64,000 nt of DNA from assembly GCA_963971425.1 (NCBI GenBank), contig OZ020517.1:1738501-1802500 (forward strand), in the 5' to 3' direction. The number at the start of each line of letters is the position of its first letter. The stretch's first letter is position 1. Below the pieces are notes generated by a model that saw nothing but the letters and a program-made list of their open reading frames with translations, searched no databases and was not told where the DNA came from. A program made the position numbers and the translations under genes. This DNA is from Bryoerythrophyllum caledonicum. Taxonomy: Eukaryota > Streptophyta > Bryopsida > Pottiales > Pottiaceae. Positions 31,645-43,178 of the stretch are shown here, piece after piece.

Positions 31645-32639
31645 CCCTTAAACGCGGCTAGGGCGAATTGACCCCCTCGCTCACCCTTATCCAAGGGGGC
31701 CACGAGGTGGTGGAGCCAAACCTCACCCCTATTTTTTTTTTGGATGGGGTCCTATTTATAGCAAGAGAAAGTCCTTTGCAGTAAACAATAACCGTAGGCC
31801 CCAAATTTGTCCAAAAAAATCCAAAAAAACCTTTGGACCCCCAAAATAAGAGGGCCAAAAAAATTACCCCATGCAGTTAAGACACGACCCACCTTGGATA
31901 AGTCCTAGCGAGAGGGTCAATTCGCCCTCGCCCTTAAATGCCGAAGCAACCAGAAATTGGCTTCTCGGATGACATTGTTGGATGATAATCAACGTAAACA
32001 ATTGTTTTCCATCCACTTTTTTTAGGAGAGTTTCTTGTATGTACAAGCATTAGATGATGATGAAAGTGGCCTCATTGAGGTAGTCATGTTTTATCTAAGA
32101 AAGAAAATGCTTGTGACACGGATCTCGATATGGTGAAATTGAGAAACTTCTAGCTTTAGCTCTAGATCTGAATTAAAGCCATCAAAATGATATTTTTTGA
32201 ATTTGAGTCCAACTAATGAAATGAAGTTAATGATGTCTAGTTTCCATACCATTTTGAAAATTTAAAAAATACATTAAATTGAATAAGTTATTGCAATTTG
32301 AACTTGGACCTATAACCGTGGTTCTAATTTTAGCCAAACACGGAACTTTCATTTACAACACAAGTTTTGGCACTATAATGTCCACCTTTGGTAAAATTTC
32401 CAGAGTTTTTTAGCATAATTTGTATTTAACATGAATTTTCTTCACTTTTCTTCAAAAAATCACAATGAATTCAAATTTCCACAAAAAAATCTGTGGTTTT
32501 TGTAACACAATTGAGACATGTGATCTCATCTGTGAATTTTTTTTATAAAAATTCCACTTATTTTTTATGAGAAACTAGAGCATACAGTTGATTGAAAATT
32601 TAGATTGATGCCACGGTCATAGGCTCCGTTGTGTAAGGG
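31645..32639. mobile_element. TTAA-flanked element carrying a nested MITE
   Basis: TTAA at 31641-31644 and 32640-32643; ends CCCTTAAA and the complement of CCCTTACA. A Mutator-type MITE (31656-31932) lies just inside the left end. The rest is AT-rich and noncoding. Terminal repeats are short, so this is less sure than the 61.2-kb copy. Confidence 0.45.
31656..31932. mobile_element. Mutator-type MITE, copy 1
   Basis: Terminal inverted repeats GGCTAGGGCGAATTGACCCC / complement of GGCGAGGGCGAATTGACCCT, extending to TTATCCAAGG. Flanked by CTTAAACGC and CTTAAATGC (8 of 9 match), the 9-bp duplication typical of Mutator-like elements. Confidence 0.8.
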
Positions 32640-32691
32640 TTAAAGGATGGTGTAACAATCCGGCAGTCTATTTCGGATGTGGGTGACCTAC

Positions 32692-32966
32692 GGCCAGGGC
32701 GAATTGACCCCCTCGCTCGTCCTTATCCGAGGGGGCCACGAGGTGGTGGGGCCAAACCTGGCCCCTATTTTATTTTTGGATGGGGCCCTATTTATAGCGA
32801 AAGAGGGTCTTCCAAGGCAAACAATGGTTGTAGGCCCCAAAATTTTCAAAAAAAATCCAAAAAAGCGTCTGGACCCCCAAAATAAGAGGGCCAGAAAATG
32901 ACCCCATGCAATTGAGACTGGCCCACCTCGGGTAAGGACGAGTGAGGGGGTCAATTCTTCCTGGCC
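32692..32966. mobile_element. Mutator-type MITE, copy 2, with perfect 10-bp target duplication
   Basis: Same family as 31656-31932. Termini GGCCAGGGCGAATTGACCCC and the complement of GGCCAGGAAGAATTGACCCC, with GGTGACCTAC at 32682-32691 and 32967-32976. Internal text (TTTGGATGGGGCCCTATTTA; AGGCCCCAAAATTTT) also matches the right arm of the large MULE at 60.05-60.2 kb. Confidence 0.88.
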
Positions 32967-32984
32967 GGTGACCTACATTCACTA

Positions 32985-33392
32985 TTCTCTTTAACCCAAC
33001 TATAAAGACATTCACAAAAATCAACACCATCGCTATCCAACATGCAATGTCCATATTTCTACACAAGCGAAAACTCGAAAATAACCAACCTCTCCTAGAA
33101 ATCTGAAATACATGATAGTATCCCGTAAAACCTATCAAAAACACTCATCTAATATTTACATATCACCTCTTAGAACTGAGCCCTGTGGCTCTGGTTGGTC
33201 TTTTGTTCGCGGTTATTGGTTATTGGATACTGGTTTCAAGTTCCCTGGTTACATAGTGTCTATCCTTGAGAGGGTGAAGCAGTTCCATACTACAAAATCT
33301 TTCTACAGTGGACATGGATTTAGTGGTGGAATGAACAAACACTTTACTCACTTTGGCCCCCCCACTTCGAGGACTGGAGCTCTTCTTCTTCT
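32985..33392 (+). mobile_element. LINE 3' end, copy 3, with short TTC tail
   Basis: Matches the 3' part of LINE copy 2 (CATGCAATGTCCAT; CTACAAAATC...GGTGGAATGAACAAACACTT; TCGAGGACTGGAGCTC) and ends CTTCTTCTTCT at 33392. It interrupts a Harbinger-like copy whose sequence resumes at 33393. Confidence 0.75.
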
Positions 33393-33923
33393 AGATGGAC
33401 TCACCCTCATTCGCTTTTGAAATTCTCTCTCCGAATAAGACCCGATAAGACTATCCTCCAAAAACCCTCCATACCTTTCAAGTTGCCAACAAGACCTCCG
33501 AAAATCCACCCGCCGTCCTTGAGCAATGAATACGGCCATCATCATCATTTGGACATTTTGTTGAAATATTGTAAGGTTTTGCAATGCCAAAATGCCCATT
33601 GTAACATACTTCATTACAGTGAAAACCGAAAGTAGAACAAGAATATATTTCCTTCTAGAATCCATGGTAAGAGAATAAGAGAGGAAAATTACAGAGAATT
33701 GATCCATGATTCATGTTGTAAGAAATGATTGGAATCTTTACAAATGGTATGGGGTTTGGCCATTCAACTTGGTCTTTGGGGCTTCATACCACGACCAGCC
33801 AAAGGCTTCATTGTGTATACTTTTAATGTTTTTTTTAGCAAAAAACTTTGGGCCCGAGCGCCATTGTTTGGGCTGAAATTTTTGACAGACGGTCGCTAGA
33901 CTTGGCCAAGTGTGAAGCGGCCC
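33393..33923 (-). mobile_element. Partial Harbinger-like element
   Basis: Collinear with 30945-31422, including the minus-strand frame ending SYSEREFQKRMRVSPS and the right terminus TGTGAAGCGGCCC. The left portion is replaced by LINE copy 3. Confidence 0.55.
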
Positions 33924-33924
33924 T

Positions 33925-35356
33925 CGAGGAAGGTGGGGGCCTTCAATCACGTCTAAACAAAGCCCAGAACTCCCAAAATGAAGACACTGGTCACCAACTT
34001 CAGAGAATTGGAAGAGATGTAGCCACAGCAGCACGTCGTGAACCCGAAAAGCATGCACAGCATTCGAGGCTTCTTGTTGAAGTAGCGGTCTTCGCTCCTT
34101 CTGACGGAAGCACCCGGACGAGGTGGGAGCAGACAAGACTTTTAATGCACGGTGCAATAATGCCGGCAGTCTGTTTCGACATGGGTGACCTAGTCGCCCT
34201 GAAAGTCATGCACGCTACTGTACCGTGAATGACTATAAAAAATCGCACGTTGACTGAGAGAAGGGAAATCACCGGGCCCACATAGCGCCAAGCAATGTTG
34301 CCCAGAGACGCCGAACGTCATCTCTTCTTCCTTCTCTGTATGGACTCTGGAGGTCAGCCCGCTCCGTAAGTACCAGAGGAGCGCTTCGAGTGCCTACGCG
34401 CCCGGCTTGCCCTCCACCTTGCATCAGCTGCTCTTGCTGTCGGGTCGACCTTGTGTATTTTCGTCTTGGTGGTGCTGTTCGGAGGCAGGTTGGCAGTGGA
34501 GGTGCTGGACATCGGTCGCGTCCCTTTGTGGCACAAGTGAGTGTCTTCTGAGTCGTGATGAAATGTCGACAGTTTTGGGTGATGAGTGACCCTCTGATCT
34601 TTGTTGATTGAGGTATAATTGTAGTGAATTTTCACAGTGGGATCGTGTAGAAGTCGGTGATTGTCATTGCGGGGAATGTCTCTCTTGCCTTGGAACTCAT
34701 GTGTGCACGGTGATTGTTTTAGGATTCGAATGAACGTTATTCTGCCACCTCACTGAGGGTTGCTTGGATGGATCTAATATGCATGGCTCATATAGCGAGT
34801 CTTTGTACCTCAATACTTTGAATCTGCATACATGTTCATTCTGAAGGAGGGTTTGGACAAGTTTCGCATGTTCCTTTGGCGGTTCTTTATGATCTTCCGA
34901 AATAACTTGGATAGTATATTCATACCACTGAGCTGGGAATACGATCCTTCAGGTATACGTGTTATCCAGATACAAGTGGCTAACTTGACTGTTAAGGCTG
35001 TGCTGGGTGGATCAGGAAGTTGTTCTAGAGCTTCAGGGTACACTCCGTTTTTGACATACGAAGTTCTGCAGGACATTGCGAGCACTTTGCGCCATTTTGA
35101 GGACTATCTGGGTCAGCTTTAGCTGCAGAGGATCTCCAGAGTGTACTAGATCTCAGTATCAGTTTTCTGGTACGTCTGGCAGCTTCGATTCTATCTTTCT
35201 GCCGGAGGAAGTTGAGCACATGCATATATTCTTGTATGAACGTTTATTGGCATTGACCCAGGATAGGTCTGAAAGATCAGGGAAAGTGGAATAGACGATC
35301 TTCGCTCTCACACCAAGCCTTCCACTGCTAATGTTGTTGCGCCATTGACCGGCCAG
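33925..35356 (+). promoter_or_regulatory. 5' part and leader of HET block B
   Basis: Aligns with 16900-17620 and 18950-20236 of block A but lacks the hairpin cluster and the cysteine-synthase relic. An exon-like open segment (34405-34540, ending at a GTGAGT donor) encodes LASAALAVGSTLCIFVLVVL, a hydrophobic stretch not preserved in frame in copy A. Confidence 0.5.
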
Positions 35357-37606
35357 ATGGTAAGAGAGCCTGGAATACGGGGGATCCCAGCAGAAATGAA
35401 ACGTAGTTCGGAAAACCCCTGTGGGCTATGCAGAAACCTCGATTTCGATTCACTAGGCCTTAAACCTGGGGACTTTCCGTTGCTTCACGGTGCGTATACG
35501 AGTGATTTAAGACCAAAAATCTTGGAAATCAAAAGTAGGGCTGGGACATGTGTTATCTGTAGCGAGGTGTTTGAGTTTTATGCTCAATGGATAAACCAAA
35601 ACAAAGCTCTTTTAGATCGCTATCATGACAAGAAGGACGATGCGGCTCATTTTTTTATTGATAAACTAGGGTTGGGATCCTATTACCCTCAAAATCCTAA
35701 GTTGGTCCGAATGTTTGTTCACGTGTTTATAAGAAATTCGCGAGTTCCTTCTAGTACACCAGGTCATTATTTAGATGGTTATTATCGTCTTCTTCTTCAG
35801 TTTCAAAAATGGATTCCAGAACGGTTGGTAGAAGGGAATGGGAAACGCGCAGTAGAGCAACCTTACAACGGTCGTAAGAGGGGCGTACTAGTAAACCAAA
35901 CACAACTTCTCGATTGGAAGAAAGTTTGCGACAAAAACCATGGTAACTCCTGCAAGTCAGACATGAACATCATGAATCACCTTGATTTCATTCGACTCGT
36001 TGATGTACAGCAAAGGTGTGTTACAGCGAAAAAGGGTGGCGAGCTTGCAAACCTGGAGTATGCCGCCTTGAGCTATGTATGGGGTGGTAAGGACGCGCTT
36101 GGTGGGCTTAAAATGCCCAAGCTAATGTACCGTGGAGAGAACTGTGAAGAGGCCTTGCGGCAACCCGGGGCTCTGAAACGAGAGAAAGTACTTAGAACCA
36201 TTGACGATGCCATGACGTTCGTAGATGGAGGGCTTAAGTTAAAGTATCTTTGGGTCGATTGTCTCTGCATCTTGCAAGCTGGAGATGACAATATCAGCGA
36301 CAATGATACTAAAGCCGATCAGAAAATGTTCATTGATGCCATGGACTCCATTTATGCTTGTGCGTCGGTCACGATTGTTGCAGCTGCCGGAGACAATGCT
36401 AATGCAGGACTTCCCGGTATCAACCGACATTTTGTAGGAGAACGCATGGAACAGAACCCTCTTCAAATCCAGAAAAGAGATAAGTCGACGATGTCATTAG
36501 TTCGAACACTTGACCTAGAGGGATCCGGGGAGGCAAGTTATTCTCAATATAGGTATGTTGGAGGATCTACATGGGACACAAGAGGTTGGACCTTCCAAGA
36601 GAAGATCTTTTCTCGAAGAACGTTCATATTCACCAATATGCAAGTATATTGGGAATGCCAAGCAGCCACATGGTATGAAGATAGCATTTGGGAGACCACG
36701 GAACCTTTTTTTTATCGTCATTGCTTTAATGCAGATGAGTTTCGCCTGCCCTGGATCAATATGGATAAAGGCAAATTTGAAGGGAAATATGGAAAGCTGG
36801 TTGAGGAATATACTCGGCGGAAGTTGACACAAGAGAGCGATGGTCTGGATGCATTTACGGGTATTTTGAATGTCTTAGGAAGGGGAACTGGTGATCTCAA
36901 ACAAGAGTTTAAGTGGGGTCTACCGTTGTCTTTGCTAGCCAATGCTTTGCAGTGGGGGAGTCATCGTGATCAACCGGTGGAGATTGCCCTTAAAAGCAGA
37001 ACCGAGAAGCATCGTCGTTGTCCTTTTCCAAGCTGGTCATGGGTTGGATGGGTGGGGATGGTAGAAATGCGCTCTGCATTAAATGCAGATACGGTCGATT
37101 TGCAGTTTTATTTCCTCGATGACAGTGCTAAAATACTTGTCAAGGTTGAGTGTGTTACAAGGTGTAACGATTTCTGGATTGTACATATCAAGAATCGTGG
37201 TGACCGGGTCGATGTCCACATCAATGACATAGAAGTTCAAAGAGCCCTCCCCAGATCTGTTGCTTCAAATATACTATTCTTTTGGAGCAGCGCTGCAAGG
37301 TTCCGTATCCGAGGCGCTCCAAGTCAAGGCCCTTTATTTTGTAGTCGTGAAATCGCCACAGATAAGCACATTGAAGTGCTCGTTTGGAATTCGTTGCAAA
37401 GGCCATTAATTCCTCCAAAGTCTACACAAGCTGAATATGAGTTTGTTGTCATTGGAAGGCATAAGCCAGGATATGGGGAAATGAATGTGTTAGTATGCTG
37501 TGAAAACGAAAATGAAGGCGTAGTATATCGGAAGGGACTCGTGCAGATGGATATTATAGATTGGAGGAGATGTGAACCAGAATGGAAATTGATTTGTCTT
37601 GGGTGA
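35357..37606 (+). CDS. HET-domain protein, copy B (749 aa, intact)
   Basis: Paralogue of the ORF at 20237, near-identical over the HET domain (LEYAALSYVWGG, YLWVDCLCILQAGDD, AMDSIYACASVTIVAAAG, WDTRGWTFQEKIFSRR) and more diverged in two places: the region around residues 40-140 between the CxxC pair and the HET domain, and the last 150 residues before EPEWKLICLG. The CxxC pairs (CGLC, CVIC) are kept. The start is the ATG aligned with the start of copy A. There are no introns or lesions. Divergence concentrated outside the HET core would fit a variable recognition region, but this is inference. Confidence 0.9.
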   Translation: MVREPGIRGIPAEMKRSSENPCGLCRNLDFDSLGLKPGDFPLLHGAYTSDLRPKILEIKSRAGTCVICSEVFEFYAQWINQNKALLDRYHDKKDDAAHFFIDKLGLGSYYPQNPKLVRMFVHVFIRNSRVPSSTPGHYLDGYYRLLLQFQKWIPERLVEGNGKRAVEQPYNGRKRGVLVNQTQLLDWKKVCDKNHGNSCKSDMNIMNHLDFIRLVDVQQRCVTAKKGGELANLEYAALSYVWGGKDALGGLKMPKLMYRGENCEEALRQPGALKREKVLRTIDDAMTFVDGGLKLKYLWVDCLCILQAGDDNISDNDTKADQKMFIDAMDSIYACASVTIVAAAGDNANAGLPGINRHFVGERMEQNPLQIQKRDKSTMSLVRTLDLEGSGEASYSQYRYVGGSTWDTRGWTFQEKIFSRRTFIFTNMQVYWECQAATWYEDSIWETTEPFFYRHCFNADEFRLPWINMDKGKFEGKYGKLVEEYTRRKLTQESDGLDAFTGILNVLGRGTGDLKQEFKWGLPLSLLANALQWGSHRDQPVEIALKSRTEKHRRCPFPSWSWVGWVGMVEMRSALNADTVDLQFYFLDDSAKILVKVECVTRCNDFWIVHIKNRGDRVDVHINDIEVQRALPRSVASNILFFWSSAARFRIRGAPSQGPLFCSREIATDKHIEVLVWNSLQRPLIPPKSTQAEYEFVVIGRHKPGYGEMNVLVCCENENEGVVYRKGLVQMDIIDWRRCEPEWKLICLG

Positions 37607-38318
37607 CAAATGCCCAATTTATAAAGTATCTATAGTTACATGAGTTTTAGGGTTGCATGTGCTCATATACTCATGTATTTTCTGTAATTTGTTGTGAATA
37701 CATAGTTCAATTGTACTTCTTTCGGCCTAGTTTGTTTCTTGAAAAATTGAGTGTCATGGGTTTGCAAGTATGATATTTCTCAACTAGCTTGTCCATTGTC
37801 AAAGGCTTGAATCTATAGACTCTAACAAATGGCAAGTTGTGCATTAGTGAGTATCTACTAGATGAACATCAATGATGTAGTATTTTGAGCAATCCATAAG
37901 TGTAAGGAATCTTACATTGTTTTCAATGATAGAATTAGCTCCCAAGTTTTCAATGTATATTTTAAGTTTTACATGTAACTACTTATGTTGTCACAAAGAA
38001 GATACATTTGAACGTTGCTAATTGTTCAAGACAAAAGAACATTACTTTTCTACAAAAGACATTATGTAGATTGTATCTTATGTAAATACTTTGTTGTAGC
38101 ACAAAATTTAATTCCAACAATTTTGAAAGGTGATCATTGATGACAATGTTGATCTTGTTAGTATGTTTCCTCATTTGAATCCCGGAAACCCATTGTCAAG
38201 AGCGATTCTAATAGAGAAATATTTAGCACCAACTTCTACAAGATTATTATCAACATCAAGGTAAAAGAAAAAAAAATCGAACAAATCACCTCCATAATGA
38301 GGGTAAGATACTTCGTTT

Positions 38319-39639
38319 ATGCTATGGACTCCATCTATGGACTCCATCTATGGACTCCATCTATGGACTCCATCTATGGACTCCATCTATGGACTCCATC
38401 TATGGACTCCATCTATGGATGCGCGCTTCTCACCATCGTTGCAGCTTCAGGAGATAATGCAAATGCTGGGCTTCTTGGTATCCGTAGTGATCGATGTAGC
38501 CAAGAAGTAATTAGACTGAAAAATGGTATATCATTATTGCAGACCCTTGATCCAAAGGGAAACCCAAAGTCTTTTGCGAGTTTTAAATATGCTGGAGGAT
38601 CAACTTGGAGTACAAGAGGTTGGACTTTCCAAGAGAAGATTCTGTCTCGGAGAACGTTAATATTCACAAAGGAGCAAGTATATTGGGAATGCCATGGAGC
38701 CTCATGGTGTGAAGATAGCTTCTGGGAGACGAAGAAATCTCCAATTCTTTATCGTCAATGTGTAGACGCAGATGCATTTTGCCTGCCGTGGATTTATGAT
38801 AATGATATATTATATTTATGTAGGTATGAAAAGTTGGTTTCGGAGTATATAGAGCGGAAGCTGACAAGGAGGAGCGATAGTCTCAGAGCATTTCAGGGTA
38901 TTTTGAATGCCTTAGAGATAGGACCTGCCAAACATGAATTCCTTTGGGGTTTACCGCAGCCTTTCCTTGCCAATGCATTGATGTGGACTATTGTTTATGA
39001 AACAAGAAATGAAAGTTGCCCTATCTCTACAAGCAGTGATGATACTTGGGATTGTCCAAGCTGGTCGTGGGTCGGATGGGTGGGGATGGTAGAATCTCTA
39101 CGCTATCAAATACATGGGCAAATGCTTGACGTGCATTTCTATTACCTCGATGGTGCAACAAAACTTGTAGAAGTTCAACATCATGCTAACTTCACAAGCC
39201 TTTCCGACAGATTTCCAATGAGAAATCATACTGACAGGATCAACGTTGACATCAATGACAGTCAAGTTCAAGAGGTCCTCTCTAAATTCTGTCGCTTCAA
39301 ATATATTATTCTTTTAGAGCAGTGCCGCAAAATTTCATGTCCAAGTTGAGCGAGAAACACCTTGTTCTTGTGAACTACTAAAGTTGAGACATGTTATCGC
39401 CGAAGGTGTCACTTTCGAATTTTGTAATATGTCACTTCCTACACATGTAAGTGAGTGTGAGCTTATTGTGATTGGGTCATTCCACAATCCCTTTGAGTTC
39501 GATATTGCTTATGTAAACGTGTTGGTATGCTATGAGAAGGATGGCATACTATATAGTATATAGGATGGGACTAGAGAACATCCATACTAGGGAGTGGATG
39601 GATTGCAGACCATATTGGAAATTGATTTGTCTTGGTTGA
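38319..39639 (+). pseudogene. HET-domain gene, copy C, 5'-truncated and frameshifted
   Basis: Begins at the AMDSIY motif of the HET domain, continues with LTIVAASGDNANAGLLGI, WSTRGWTFQEKILSRR and CPSWSWVGWVGM, and ends in another frame with YWKLICLG and a stop at 39637-39639. The first half of the gene, including the core LEYAALSYVWGG motif, is missing. Frame is lost near 39300 and again near 39550. It is the most diverged of the three copies. Confidence 0.85.
38322..38416. repeat. 13-bp minisatellite inside HET copy C
   Basis: Seven head-to-tail units of TATGGACTCCATC at the codons for MDSIY. Three units make 39 bases (13 codons), so translation cycles through MDSIYGLHLWTPS. Six extra units add 78 bases, which keeps the reading frame. 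Confidence 0.92.
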
Positions 39640-40001
39640 CAATGCCTAATGTTTAAAGTTTTTAGGGTTATATGAGTTTTAGGGTTACATGAGTTTTAGG
39701 GTTGAAAGTTCTCTTCTACTCATGTAATTTTGTGTTGTGCAAGTTGAATGAGTAATATGCTTCCAACCGGGTATTAACGTGTATGGGTCAATGTTTATAT
39801 CATGTAGTATGTCAAATCTTTTCTTAAAGTTTTTTTGGAACATTGCATAGCTAAACTTGGCTTCATGAGCTTTCTAAAGGAGACCAGATTTTTTCTGTAA
39901 GGTAAGTGAACCGTTCAAATGAATGATCCAGTGAGAAATTGCATGTGTTAATACAAACTTACACATAGGGCCCATATGTATGGTCCATACCTTCACCAAC
40001 A

Positions 40002-40690
40002 CTACACTACTGATGTTCATTAGTGTTCGCAACACTATTTTCGAACTTAAACGCTAAATGTCAATTACCCTACTAATGTAACAACATTAAATGTCAATTT
40101 TAACACTAACTGTCAATTTTTGTAACTTTTTCCCTTGTTACATTTTAACATATTGACATTTAGTGTTGGTTATGTGACAATTTATTCCAAGTCACACAAA
40201 TCTTGCCACATGTCAAAAGCAAACCTTCCATGTTGGGCTGATTATTTGAAGGTTGGTTTTTCAAATGATGATTTCGGGGGCAATTTTTGTCTAATTTGAG
40301 AGTTTTTGGTGCCTATCTAAACTGATTTGAAAAGGCGCTTCCAGTGGCACCTTATCCATCTTCAAATTCGTCTCAAATAAAAAGTTATAGCGAATATTTT
40401 TGGGCAGATTTCTTGAGTTTTGGTTGAAAGTTTGAGGAGGCATATCTTTATCAATTTCGCACCATTTCTATCGAGTGAGGTGATTAGCTTATGTTTTTTT
40501 TCAAGAAGATTCCATCGGTATATGGTACATCTTCTAATTTGTCGTGATGCAAAAGTTATGAGCAATTTTGTTAGGCTGATTTTATTGACATTAAACACTA
40601 AATGTAAACAAATTGACATTTAGTGAAAGTCAGGTCATAGGGGTAGTTACACTATTGGTGCCATAACACTAATGAACATTATCACTGTAG
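40002..40690. mobile_element. Nonautonomous DNA element with inverted ends
   Basis: Left CTACACTACTGATGTTCATT and AGTGTT pair with the right end (AACACTAATGAACATTATCA, CTGTAG). Internal copies of GACATTTAGTG also lie in both orientations. No ORF. The superfamily is not certain; hAT-like is possible. Confidence 0.55.
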
Positions 40691-40699
40691 CAGTAAAAG

Positions 40700-42800
40700 A
40701 AATCACCCTCTCTAAGATGAGACATTGCAAGTTTAAATGTAACATTTTAAAAATTATCTTCAAGCATAAAATCTTCAAGTTCACTACATCAAGTAGACAT
40801 TCAAAAAGTTGGTAAACTTCGAGTGCATGGATTGTGATATACATGCATTTGAAGAGTGCAATATGGTTTTTTTCTCCCGTGCGCAAACATGATCAATGTA
40901 CTTTAACTCAAGGATGTCATATTTTCTAACTACACATTGCATAATATTTATGGATTCATGTTCTACCTTGTGTTAGGTCATTACACGCCAAAAATCACAA
41001 GCAATGTTTAGGGCAATAGAAATGGACTTGCAATGAGCAAGGGTATAAAAAGTAGCCATTTACATCAGAAATAATTTTTTTTGGTTACTCTGAACATAAA
41101 GAAAACAATGTGTGGAAAAAAGTAAAATCCTTGGTTTTTATGCGTGTTTGAGTAAAAGCAATGAGGGTTGCTAAGAACTTTCTTCGAGTGCAACCCGCCT
41201 CAAAAAATGTGCAATAGTCAACTCTACACTAACACTTTTCATCTCTATAGTACCCTACACAGCTGCCCCAAACTCGAGCTATTGATGTGTGAATCACCAT
41301 AATATTTTCCCTATAAGTCCAAAAGAAGGTACATATTTATATATCACGGCAAAGATAACATTTTCCTATTCTCACTAAATTTTCAAAAATTGTCTTAGAA
41401 ATCAGATTTTTAAGAACCTGCCGACAATCCGTTTGTATGCCGGAGGTACAAATTGTCCTTTAGAGGGTTATATGAATTCATTTCATGCACAAGGTTGATT
41501 GTAGCACAAAATTCAATCCCAACAACTAAAACCTTTATAATTTTGGAATTGCCAAAAATCATGGATGATTGTACCATTATTTCAACAAAAATTCAAAAGT
41601 TGTTGTAAATACATATTAATTATATGCATTGGAAAGGTTAGTATTTTTATATCCCAAAATGATTAGAGCTTTCAAATATCTTCAATATTGAAAAACTTCA
41701 TAAACAATGTTTCCAAGTAGGATAAATAATAACAAATATTAGATGCTCTTTATATTTTATTATCCCAAAATTCACCATTTCAACATTTGAGAACATGGTT
41801 GAACTTGCATTTGAATTTTGATGTAGTAGAGCCATGATGGAACCACAAAAGTGCTATCAATATAAATTATCAATTGTAGGCAAGTCCAAAAAGTAGTAAT
41901 AGAGGAGCAAACAAAATAATAAAAATGTAAAAAAGACAAGGGTCCTAATAGAATAATAATTGTGAATCCATCAAATCACCAAGTCTTGTTGTGCTCAACT
42001 CTAATTATCCCTTAAAAGATCACGACTACGTTTTTGGAAAAAAATTCATAACCGACCAAATTCATAGATGCCAATATCAGTTTTCAAAAATAAAAATCTT
42101 TTTCCTCTTATAACTACACAATACTTTGGTCCCAAATTATATAGGTAAAAAAATTTATACAATTTTTATAGCATGAATTAGAATGTAGTTATAGCATTTA
42201 TGGTTAGTTACTTATATTTAATACCTTAATTTTATAATGTCAATATATAATGTTTTTCCAAAGAAATTATTTTCTTACACTATGTAAAGTTGGGACTTTT
42301 CACCATCACATCTATATGATGTAAATATTGGTTCACCAAAGTTTTGGTGCAAGGAAGGTGTCTAGTGTACTTTAAATTTAAAGATGTTTAAAATTTTAAA
42401 AACTCATTATAAATATTGTTATAACCTCAATTTTTTTTTGTTGAAGTCTTAATCTAAATGGTGAACATGAATGTTATGTCTTCTTTAAAGTATAAAAAGC
42501 ATAATAGAAAAATCTTACAACTGTGTCTTTCTTAACACGGCAAAAGAGAAGTCTCTCTCACAAGATATCAAAAAAACTTCAATCATTCTTTTCAGAATGA
42601 AAGTTTTGCACTCTAGAAAGTTTCTTTTAAGAGAAACCAAAAAATGTTATATCGGTTACTTCAATATGAAACAATAGATATTAAAAAAGTATAACATAAT
42701 CACCCACTCTCTCAAAAGAACTACTCCAAGTGACATAACTTTTGCATCAAACATCATAAAAAAAATTTACTCCCATGAAGTTCTTCAAATAATAACCTCA
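40700..42800. other. AT-rich stretch with no recognisable gene
   Basis: Long AT-rich sequence with no supported ORF or structured repeat. The last ~200 bases lead into the R3H gene's 5' UTR. Confidence 0.4.
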
Positions 42801-43178
42801 TCAAAAATTGACATCTGAAGAACCTCCATTTATAATAGAACATTGCCCGTCCGAAGAAGTGAACCAAAAAAAACCAAACGGGGACCAGAAATCGCACGGT
42901 CTACCCGAGGGCCAAATTTCTCTCTCAGAAATCCTCAAAATCGTAGATATATACGGTTATCAGTCCCCTGTTGGTTTCAGGTCCTCTCTCTCAGAAAGAG
43001 AAGCGACCTTCACTTCTTCTCAGAAACGCGACGTGAACTCTGTTCCACCGACTCCGCCTCTAACCCTACACCGACATCGCCATCGCCATCGCCACCCGAG
43101 GAAGAGGAGGAGGTGGGGTTAGGGAGGAGTTTACAAATTAGGGTTTTGGTTTGGAGAGTTGCGGAATTGGCAGCGACC

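Noticed and set aside
38322..38416. CRISPR-like array
   Set aside because: The 13-bp units are contiguous without spacers; it is a minisatellite within a gene relic.
42808..43128. Open frame ending in a His-Arg run ahead of the R3H gene
   Set aside because: It ends before the R3H start and its composition is that of a pyrimidine-rich 5' UTR.
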